From Streptomyces violaceusniger (lineage in GTDB: Bacteria; Actinomycetota; Actinomycetes; Streptomycetales; Streptomycetaceae): 64,000 nt of DNA. Made by a program: the position numbers and the translations under genes. This document shows, in pieces, positions 53,070-59,857 of this stretch; position 1 is the first letter of the stretch, and the number at the start of each line of letters is the position of its first letter. The DNA lies in contig BJHW01000002.1 in NCBI GenBank assembly GCA_005405945.1, positions 434,001 through 498,000 on the forward strand, written 5' to 3'. A model generated the notes under the pieces. That model did no database searches. It saw only the letters and a list, made by a program, of their open reading frames with translations, and was not told where the DNA came from.

Positions 53070-53854
53070 GGGCTGACCTTCGACAGGAACATGCGGGTGC
53101 GGTCGTGTGAGGGAGCGCGCAGCAGCGCGTCCGGGGTGCCCTCCTCGACGATCCGGCCGTCGTCCATGAAGACGATCCGGTCGGCCACATCGGCGGCGAA
53201 GCGCATCTCATGGGTGACGACGACCAGCGTCATGCCGTCTCGGGCCAGGTCCTTGATGACGCTGAGCACCTCCTGCACCATCTCGGGGTCCAGGGCGGAG
53301 GTCGGCTCGTCGAAGAGCATCACCTTGGGCCGCATCGCCAGGGCGCGGGCGATGGCCACCCGCTGCTGCTGGCCGCCGGAGAGCTTGTCCGGATAGCTGT
53401 CCAGCTTGTGGGCGAGCCCCACCCGGGTCATCAGCTCCACGGCCCGCGCGTCGGCCGCGGCCTTGGAGAGTCCGAGCACCCGGCGCGGGGCCTCCACGAT
53501 GTTCTCGCGGGCGGTCAGGTGCGGGAACAGATTGAAGCTCTGGAACACCATGCCCATCGCCGAGCGCTGGGAGGCCAGCTCCCGGGCACCCAGCTCATGC
53601 AGGGTGCGGCCGCGCAGCTGATAGCCGATCACGCTGCCGTCGACCACCACCACGCCCTGGTCGGGCACTTCGAGGTGGTTGACGCAGCGCAGCAGTGTGC
53701 TCTTTCCGGATCCGGAGGGACCGATCAGGCAGACCGTCTCACCTCGGTGGATATCCAGGGAGATGCCGTGCAGCACCTCGGTGCCGCGGAACGACTTGCG
53801 GATCCCGCGCAGGGAGACGATGGCCTGCGATTCCATTTGCGATGCCGCGGTCAT
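53066..53854 (-). CDS. Polar amino-acid ABC transporter ATP-binding protein
   Basis: A 262-residue GlnQ/HisP-type ATPase: Walker A GPSGSGKST, Q-loop MVFQSFNLFPHLT, signature LSGGQQQR, Walker B VMLFDEP, and switch His in VVVTHEM. ATG 53854 overlaps the permease stop. Upstream in-frame sequence is only the permease gene in another frame. Confidence 0.94.
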   Translation of the reverse strand: MTAASQMESQAIVSLRGIRKSFRGTEVLHGISLDIHRGETVCLIGPSGSGKSTLLRCVNHLEVPDQGVVVVDGSVIGYQLRGRTLHELGARELASQRSAMGMVFQSFNLFPHLTARENIVEAPRRVLGLSKAAADARAVELMTRVGLAHKLDSYPDKLSGGQQQRVAIARALAMRPKVMLFDEPTSALDPEMVQEVLSVIKDLARDGMTLVVVTHEMRFAADVADRIVFMDDGRIVEEGTPDALLRAPSHDRTRMFLSKVSP

Positions 53855-54758
53855 ACCGAGTGCTCGATCCTCTTCACTTTCCCGGCCTTGTCGGCCGAAA
53901 TCAGGGTGTGTCGTCCCAGACGTCGCTCCAGGCGCTGCTGAAGGAGAGTAATGGCGCCAGTGATGATCATGTACCAAATGGCGGCAACGATCAACAGTGG
54001 AACGGTCTGGAAGTTCTTGGCGTAAATCAGCTGTACCGAGTAGAGCAGGTCGGCCAGGGTGATCACGCTGACCAGGGAGGTGGCCTTGAGGAGAGATATC
54101 AGCTCATTTCCCATCGGGGGACGATCACCCGCAGCGCCTGGGGGAGGGTGATGCGGAAGAAGATCTGAGTCGGCGTCAAACCCAGTGCGGACGCCGCCTG
54201 ACGCTGTCCATCGGGCACGGCCAGCAGCCCGGACCGGATCAACTCCGCGATGTAGGCGGTCTCGTGGAGGGTCAGTCCGATGATCGCGGCGGTCAGCGGG
54301 CCGATGACGCTGTTCGAATCGAAGGTGACGAAACGCGGCCCCCAGGGAATGCCGAGGGACAGCGTCGGAAAGAGGGCCGCGAGGTTGTACCAGAAAAGCA
54401 GCTGCACCAGCATCGGAATGGAGCGGAAAACCCAGATGAAGGCGGCCGCGACCGTGGACATGAGCCGGGAGTCGCCCATGCGCATCAGCGCGACCAAGGT
54501 GCCGCACACCAAAGAGAGCGCCATGGTCGCCGCGGTCATTCCAATGCTGACCCCGATGCCCTTCATCACCCGGATCTCGAAGAAGTATTTGCCGACGGTT
54601 TCCCACTCGAAACGCGGGTTGGTGAATATCGTGGTCACCGCCATCGCGGCCAGTACCAGCACGATCGCATTGGCCACCAGAAGTCCGGGACGCCGTCGCT
54701 TCGCGCGTTTGAGCACGGACGGCTCGGGTAGTGCGTCGACGTTCAGGACTTTGGTCAT
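53851..54758 (-). CDS. Amino-acid ABC transporter permease, HisM/GlnP type (one frameshift as sequenced)
   Basis: A ~301-residue permease: N-terminal span LLVANAIVLVLAAMAVTTIF, then GIGVSIGMTAATMALSLVCG and the EAA-like loop (IAELIRSGLLAVPDGQRQAA, ALGLTPTQIFFRITLPQALR). The frame breaks at the G-run 54116-54120 (plus strand); one base restores GNELISLLKATSLVSVITLA and the end at 53851. A single permease gene implies a homodimeric channel. First gene of the transporter-dipeptidase operon. Confidence 0.88.
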
Positions 54759-54832
54759 GGCATGCCTTCGGGCGGTCGGGGCGCGGCAGAATTACCGCAT
54801 CCTAAAACCGCGCCCACGGGCACCCCGCAACA

Positions 54833-54852
54833 GTTGACATAGAACGGTCAAC
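54833..54852 (-). promoter_or_regulatory. Inverted repeat upstream of the transporter operon
   Basis: GTTGACATAGAACGGTCAAC, arms GTTGAC/GTCAAC with an 8-bp gap, 75 bp before the permease start. On the minus strand TTGACC within it may be a -35 box, so a regulator bound here would block transcription. Confidence 0.4.
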
Positions 54853-54868
54853 CGTAAACGGGGGAATG

Positions 54869-54903
54869 CGTCCGTCCGCCCGGAGCGGCCGGGCGGACGG
54901 ACG
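54869..54903 (-). terminator. Terminator after the GNAT gene
   Basis: A perfect 14-bp stem, CGTCCGTCCGCCCG with its complement, and a 7-base loop, located behind the GNAT stop codon and before the transporter operon. No T-run. Confidence 0.7.
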
Positions 54904-54935
54904 GACACGCGTCGGCGGAGGGAGTTCCGCCGGGC

Positions 54936-55472
54936 CTACAGCCCCTTTTCGAACGGAAGCGGGCCGATGGTCTCCGGATCGGCCGAGACATCGAACAACG
55001 GGGTGTAGCCGGTGGCCAGATACAGCCCGCGCGCCTCCGGCTGGCGGGGGCCGGTGGTGAGGTAGATCCGCCGGTAGCCGCGTTCGGCGGCCGACCGCTC
55101 CAGCTCCGCCACCACCCGGCGGGCCAGCCCGCGTCGCCGGTGGCCCGAGTGCGTCCAGATCCGCTTGAGCTCCGCCGTCCGTTCGTCGTACCGCCGGTAC
55201 GCGCCCCCGGCGACCGGCTCACCGCCCTCCAGCAGCAGAAGCAACTCCCCGTGCGGCGGGGCGAACTCCTCGGCCGGATAGCGGTTCAGCTCACCGTCGG
55301 CCGCCCTGCCGTAGCGGGTGGAGTACTCATGCGCCAGCTCGCTCAGCAGCGGCTCGACCCGCGGGTCGTCCACGGTCACCCGGACCACCGTCAGCTGGGG
55401 CTGGGGCTGGGGCTGTGGCTGTGGCTGTGGCTGGGACTGTGGCTGGGGCCGCGGCTCGGCCACGGAGGTCAT
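54936..55472 (-). CDS. GNAT family N-acetyltransferase
   Basis: 178 residues. After a PQPQ-rich N-terminal repeat (residues ~10-30) comes a GNAT domain: LLLLEGGEPVAGGAYRRYDE, AELKRIWTHSGHRRRGLARR (acetyl-CoA loop RRRGLAR) and EARGLYLATGYTPL. The start shares TGATG with the monooxygenase stop, so the two are coupled. Substrate unknown; a role in sulfur-compound use is possible by context. Confidence 0.88.
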   Translation of the reverse strand: MTSVAEPRPQPQSQPQPQPQPQPQPQLTVVRVTVDDPRVEPLLSELAHEYSTRYGRAADGELNRYPAEEFAPPHGELLLLLEGGEPVAGGAYRRYDERTAELKRIWTHSGHRRRGLARRVVAELERSAAERGYRRIYLTTGPRQPEARGLYLATGYTPLFDVSADPETIGPLPFEKGL

Positions 55473-56605
55473 CAGCGCACCGCCGCGAGAGTCTGCGGGC
55501 CCCGCGCCGCGCGCTCGGCATCCCGCTTGGCGACCTCTTCCCGGACGATCGGGATGACATGGCGGCCGAAGTCGATCGCGTCGCCCAGCAGGTCGTAGCC
55601 GCGCGCGGAGAGGATGTCCACGCCCAGGTCGTAGTAGTCCAGCAGCGCCTGCGCCACCGTCTCCGGCGTGCCCACCAGGGCGTTGGAGTTGCCCGCGCCA
55701 CCGGTGGCGGCGGCGGTCGGGGTCCACAGCGCCCGGTCGTAGCGCTCGCCCGCCTCGGCGATGGAGATCAGCCGCTGTGAGCCGGTGTTCTCCGGGGCGC
55801 CCCTGCGGTGGTGGCGCACGGTCGTCGCCTCGCCCCGCTCCTTACGGGCGCGGATGGCGTCCACCGTGCGGTGCGCCTTCTCCCAGGCCAGCTCCTCGGT
55901 CGGGGCGATGATCGGTCGGAACGCCACCTGGATCCTCGGCACGTCGCTCCGCCCGGCCGCGGCGGCGGCCGCCTTCACCGCCGCGATCTGCTCGGCGGTC
56001 CGCTCCAGCGGCTCGCCCCACAGGCAGTAGATGTCGGCCTCGGCCCCGCCGGCCGCGTAGGCCGCGGGGGAGGAGCCGCCGAAGGAGACGCCCGGGCGCG
56101 GCTGCTGGACCGGGAAGACGTCGCTGACGAAGTCGTGGAAGCGGTAGTGCTCGCCCTCGTGGTCGAAGGGCTCGTGGGTGGTCCAGATCTTCTTGACGAT
56201 CCGTATGTACTCACGGGTGCGCGCGTAGCGCTCGTCCTTGGTGAGGGTGTCGCCCTCACGCCGCTGCTCGTGGTCGTTGCCGCCGGTGATGAAGTGCACC
56301 GTCAGCCGGCCGTCGCTGATCTGGTCGAGCGTGGCGAACGTCTTGGCGGCGTATGTCGGATAGGAGACGTTGGGCCGGTGGGCCAGCAGGATCCGGAGCC
56401 GGTCCAGCCTGGCGGCGATGTACGCGGCGGCGGGGGCGGGATCGGGCGAGCCGGAGCCGTAGGCGAACAGCACCCGGTCCCAGCCGTGGTCCTCATGGGC
56501 GCGGGCGAGCCGCAGGGTGTACTCCTTGTCGAAGGCCGCGCCGGAGCGCGGCCCGGTCTCGGAGCCGTCGTTGGTGGCGGCGATGCCGAGGAACTCCACG
56601 GGCAT
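55472..56605 (-). CDS. LLM-class flavin-dependent monooxygenase (alkanesulfonate monooxygenase-like)
   Basis: 377 residues of the luciferase-like fold: FLGIAATNDGSETGPRSGAA, HEDHGWDRVLFAYGSGSPDP, LLAHRPNVSYPTYAAKTFAT, GRLTVHFITGGNDHEQRREG, and PGVSFGGSSPAAYAAGGAEA. SsuD-type enzymes use FMNH2 and O2 to release sulfite from sulfonates. No flavin reductase or sulfonate transporter gene lies next to it. The 187 bases between it and a cysteine-type leader peptide suggest control by cysteine supply. Confidence 0.88.
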   Translation of the reverse strand: MPVEFLGIAATNDGSETGPRSGAAFDKEYTLRLARAHEDHGWDRVLFAYGSGSPDPAPAAAYIAARLDRLRILLAHRPNVSYPTYAAKTFATLDQISDGRLTVHFITGGNDHEQRREGDTLTKDERYARTREYIRIVKKIWTTHEPFDHEGEHYRFHDFVSDVFPVQQPRPGVSFGGSSPAAYAAGGAEADIYCLWGEPLERTAEQIAAVKAAAAAAGRSDVPRIQVAFRPIIAPTEELAWEKAHRTVDAIRARKERGEATTVRHHRRGAPENTGSQRLISIAEAGERYDRALWTPTAAATGGAGNSNALVGTPETVAQALLDYYDLGVDILSARGYDLLGDAIDFGRHVIPIVREEVAKRDAERAARGPQTLAAVR

Positions 56606-56791
56606 GGGGGAACCTTTCGGAAGGCGAAGAAGCCGAGGAAGGCGAGGAGAACGCGACGCTGGAGACGCGCCCGGCCCCGGAAAGCGGCATTGGCCTACCG
56701 GGGGCGATGGCGCGTCAGGCGCGGGAAGCGGTGGGCGAGGGGCCCTGGATGGATCAGAGGAGGGCGGCCGGTCGGACGGCCCGCTGCCGGG

Positions 56792-56875
56792 TCAGCCGGA
56801 ACAGGAGGCGGACCACACCCGACCGAAGTCGATGTGGTCGCGGGTGACCAGGGGCAGCTCAGTCCTCACTCGCAT
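56792..56875 (-). CDS. Putative cysteine-responsive leader peptide
   Basis: A 27-residue open frame, MRVRTELPLVTRDHIDF then GRVWSASCSG. It matches the pattern of actinobacterial leader peptides upstream of sulfur genes (an RRHIDL-like core, then a small-residue stretch ending in Cys). In that family, slow translation of the Cys codon changes folding of the downstream RNA. A second in-frame ATG lies three bases upstream (56878). TTGACG 28 bp upstream may be the -35 of its promoter, and the mRNA may be nearly leaderless. Confidence 0.65.
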   Translation of the reverse strand: MRVRTELPLVTRDHIDFGRVWSASCSG

Positions 56876-57008
56876 CATTCAGCACCGCGGGGGCTCGTTC
56901 CGTCAACCACTGTCCACATGATGGCCCGTATGCGCCCTGTCACGACAAAGCCGCCCGTATCCCCCGCCACGGCGCGGGCGGGGAGATACGGGCGGCTGCG
57001 GCGGACTG

Positions 57009-57180
57009 TTCCCCTCCCCGCCCCTTCCCTCAACTGGGGCTCCGCCCCAGACCCCGCTCCTCGATCTCCCCCAGCTACCGCTGGGAGGTACCCCCTGGAG
57101 GGGCTGGAAGGCGGGGCTCCGGCCCGGGCCCCGGGGCCCGGGGCGAAGCCCCGCCGCGCGGCGGAGGCGCATATCGGTGC
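57009..57180. repeat. Single-copy relatives of the GC-rich repeat and MITE hairpin
   Basis: 57011-57055 repeats the left arm of the large arrays (CCCCTCCCCGCCCCTTCCC, then GGGGCTCCGCCCC). 57066-57096 is a hairpin, CCCCCAGCTACCGCTGGGAGG, almost identical to the core of the MITE-like elements. The rest is GC-rich without a gene. The stretch lies between the leader peptide and the MFS gene. Confidence 0.6.
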
Positions 57181-57232
57181 CGCGGGGAGGGGGAAGGGCG
57201 CGTGGTCTGTCGGGCGCCCCGTGGGTTCGCTT

Positions 57233-58717
57233 TCAGCGGCCCGCCACCGGCTGCGGTGTGGCGGGGCGCTCCGAGGTGGCCGTGAGTCGGTTCGGGCCGC
57301 GGCCCGGCAGCAGCGAGGCGACCGCGAGCGCCACCAGCGCGGCGCCGCCGCCGATCGCGAAGGCGGTGCGGAAGCCGCTCAGGGACGGGAGCTCGACGGG
57401 CCCGAACGCGGTGGTCATATGGGCGAGGACGACGCCCACCACCGCACTGGCGGTCGAGGTGCCGATGGACCGCATCAGGGTGTTGAGACCGTTGGCCGCG
57501 CCCGTCTCGGACACCGGTACCGCCGACATGATCAGCGCGGGCATGGCGGAGTACGCGAGGCCGATCCCGGCGCCGATCACGCACGAGATGACCACGATCT
57601 GCCACACGGCGTCCATCAGGAAGATGCCCATGCCGTACCCGACGGCGATCACCCCGGCGCCGAGCATCAGCGATGTCTTGGGGCCCCAGGTGGCCGTGAT
57701 CCGCGCGGACAGCGGGGAGATCGCCATCATCACCAGACCGGACGGGCCCAGGCACAGACCGGCGGCCATCATCGACTGGCCCAGTCCGTACCCCGTGGCC
57801 TCGGGCATCTGGAGCAGCTGCGGCAGCACCAGCGACATCCCGAACATCGCGAAGCCGATGACGATGGAGGCCAGATTGGTCAGCAGCACCTGACGGCGCA
57901 CGGTGGTGCGCAGATCCACCAGCGGCCCGCTCACCCGCAGTTCCCACCGGCTCCACAGCAGCAGCACGACCACCGCCGCGGCGAACAGCCCGGTGGTGAC
58001 ACCGCTGGCCCAGCCCCAGTCGGCGCCCTTGGAGATGGCCAGCAGCAGACAGAGCAGCCCGGCCGACAGCCCGACGGCGCCCACCAGGTCGAACCGCCCG
58101 CCGCCGCGCACCGGGGACTCCGGTACGACCGCCAGCACCAGTGCGATCACCACCGTGCCCAGGCTCGCCGAGACCCAGAACAGCACGTGCCAGTCGGCGT
58201 GTTCGGCCAGCGCCGCGGCCCCGGGCAGGCCGAGGGCGCCGCCGACGCCCAGCGAGGAGCTCATCAGGGCCATCGCCGAGCCGAGCCGTTCGGCGGGCAG
58301 TTCATCGCGCATGATGCTGATGCCCAGCGGGATCACGCCCGCGGAGAAGCCCTGGAGCGCACGGCCGACGATCATCGGCGCGAGTGTGTCGGAGAGCGCG
58401 CACACCACCGATCCGACCACCAGCATCGACAGGCTGAGCAGCAGCGTCCGCCGCTTGCCGTACATGTCGCCGAGCCGGCCCAGCACCGGGGTGGCCACGG
58501 CGCCGGCGAGCAGGGTGGCGGTGATCGCCCAGGAGGCGTCCGAGGCCGAGGTGTGCAGCAGCTCCGGAAGGTCCGGGACCAGCGGCACCACCAGGGTCTG
58601 CATCAGGGAGACGACGATCCCGCCGAACGCCAGGACGGCGACCACGAGGCCGGAGCGTGGCGGGTGGGCGGTCATCGCCGCTTCGGGGGCGTCGGGGGTC
58701 GGAGGTGAGGAATTCAC
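57233..58717 (-). CDS. MFS transporter, DHA2 family (14 membrane spans)
   Basis: ~494 residues with about 14 hydrophobic segments. The motif A loop is LGRLGDMYGKRRTLLLS and motif C-like sequence is SSSLGVGGALGLPGAA, typical of drug:H+ antiporters of the DHA2 group. GTG 58717 follows AAAGGA and is preferred over ATG 58738. It is 397 bp from a divergent TetR gene, which probably represses it. Likely exports a drug or metabolite. Confidence 0.92.
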   Translation of the reverse strand: MNSSPPTPDAPEAAMTAHPPRSGLVVAVLAFGGIVVSLMQTLVVPLVPDLPELLHTSASDASWAITATLLAGAVATPVLGRLGDMYGKRRTLLLSLSMLVVGSVVCALSDTLAPMIVGRALQGFSAGVIPLGISIMRDELPAERLGSAMALMSSSLGVGGALGLPGAAALAEHADWHVLFWVSASLGTVVIALVLAVVPESPVRGGGRFDLVGAVGLSAGLLCLLLAISKGADWGWASGVTTGLFAAAVVVLLLWSRWELRVSGPLVDLRTTVRRQVLLTNLASIVIGFAMFGMSLVLPQLLQMPEATGYGLGQSMMAAGLCLGPSGLVMMAISPLSARITATWGPKTSLMLGAGVIAVGYGMGIFLMDAVWQIVVISCVIGAGIGLAYSAMPALIMSAVPVSETGAANGLNTLMRSIGTSTASAVVGVVLAHMTTAFGPVELPSLSGFRTAFAIGGGAALVALAVASLLPGRGPNRLTATSERPATPQPVAGR

Positions 58718-58770
58718 GGTGGTCCTTTGTCGGGGCATGGCCGATTCACATCAGTGCCGCAGCAGTGTCG

Positions 58771-58799
58771 CACAATTTTGTGTAACGTGTACGTCAAAT
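58771..58799 (-). promoter_or_regulatory. Promoter and operator candidate of the MFS gene
   Basis: TTGACG on the minus strand (58790-58795) and the 12-bp palindrome CACAATTTTGTG at 58771-58782 lie just upstream of the exporter. The AT-rich palindrome at the expected -10 position is a plausible TetR target. Confidence 0.4.
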
Positions 58800-58809
58800 A
58801 TGGCCGCCC

Positions 58810-58905
58810 CGGTCGCGGTGCGGCCTTCTCGGCCAAGTCGCGGGGGATGTCCGGCAGTTCGCCCGCGAGGATCTTGCCGCTGGGGTTCTTGGCAGCGCCC
58901 TGGCG
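58810..58905 (-). pseudogene. Possible remnant of an acyl-CoA synthetase C-terminus
   Basis: On the minus strand AAKNPSGKILAGELPD is followed by IPRDLAEKAAPRPG. The P-x-N-x-S-G-K-I-L box is the usual C-terminal lysine motif of AMP-forming ligases. No other part of such a gene is recognisable on either side, so it is read as a decayed fragment in the MFS-TetR spacer. The remaining spacer bases show nothing. Confidence 0.3.
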
Positions 58906-59134
58906 AGCCGGACGACCGTGGGCCCCTCGGACCCCGCGGGCCGCGCCCGGCAGTGCGCGAGCGGGACGGATGCGGTCATCGTCAGGTCTCCCGGAGGGCT
59001 CGGACGGGCCGGAGGGGCCATCACGCCGGCACCGCCTGGGCCGGCGTTCGGCCTCGGTCGGCCACGAGCGGCGCCCGAGCGACCTTGCGTAGCCTTGGGG
59101 CCTGGTACGACGGGGGCGAGCGAAAGGACACCGG

Positions 59135-59800
59135 ATGGCCGGGACCGCCGAGGGGACCGTCCGCAGAGGACGTGGGCGCCCGCCCCGTCTGTCGCGCGAG
59201 CAGATCGTCCGCAGCGCCGCGGAGCTCGCGGTCCGCGAGCCGGAGACCGCACTGACCGTCAAGCGGGTCGCCGAGGCGGTCGGCTCCGCCCCGATGGCGC
59301 TCTACCGCTACTTCCCCGACCGCGACGACCTCCTCCAGGCCGTGGCCGACCGCGTCCTGGCCGAGGCCCAGCACAAGGACCCGCCGGGGGACACCTGGCA
59401 GGAGCGGCTGCGGGCCTGGATGCACAACAGCCGCGACTATCTGCTGCCCTACCGCCAGCTGCTCCCCTATATGGCCGCCACCCAGCAGCCCGCCCGGATC
59501 TCCTCCCTGGTGACCCTCACCCGGATGCTGCGCCCCCTGAAGCTGACCGATGACGATCTCGCGCTGGCCGTGGCCCTCATCGGCTCCACCGTCATCGGCC
59601 ACGCGGTCTACGAGACCCACCGCGGTCCGGTCTCCGCCCACAAGCTGGACGCCCTGAGCGAGGCGCTGGCCCACTACCCCCAGGGCGAGCGGGAGGCGGT
59701 GGCCCCGCTGCTGGCGCGGCTGCCGCGGGCGCACAGCAGGCTGTACGACGTGGTGGTGGACCGTACGGTGGCCGCCGTCGAGGCGCTGGCGGCGGAATGA
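59135..59800 (+). CDS. TetR-family transcriptional regulator
   Basis: 221 residues. The N-terminal HTH is RLSREQIVRSAAELAVREP then LTVKRVAEAVGSAPMALYRY with FPDRDDLLQAVAD. The C-terminal ligand domain is of the TetR_C type (LPYMAATQQPARISSLVTLT). ATG 59135 follows AAAGGA. Divergent from the MFS exporter it probably controls. Confidence 0.92.
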   Translation: MAGTAEGTVRRGRGRPPRLSREQIVRSAAELAVREPETALTVKRVAEAVGSAPMALYRYFPDRDDLLQAVADRVLAEAQHKDPPGDTWQERLRAWMHNSRDYLLPYRQLLPYMAATQQPARISSLVTLTRMLRPLKLTDDDLALAVALIGSTVIGHAVYETHRGPVSAHKLDALSEALAHYPQGEREAVAPLLARLPRAHSRLYDVVVDRTVAAVEALAAE

Positions 59801-59806
59801 CCCGCC

Positions 59807-59825
59807 CCGGGGACGCGCGCCCCGG
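59807..59825. terminator. Bidirectional hairpin between tetR and GH2 genes
   Basis: CCGGGG-ACGCGCG-CCCCGG in the short gap between these convergent genes. Confidence 0.5.
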
Positions 59826-59857
59826 AACGGGTCATCACCATGGGCCGAGCCGTGCGG

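Noticed and set aside
55808..58708. 966-residue plus-strand frame
   Set aside because: Antisense to the monooxygenase and MFS genes and through a repeat; no ribosome site.
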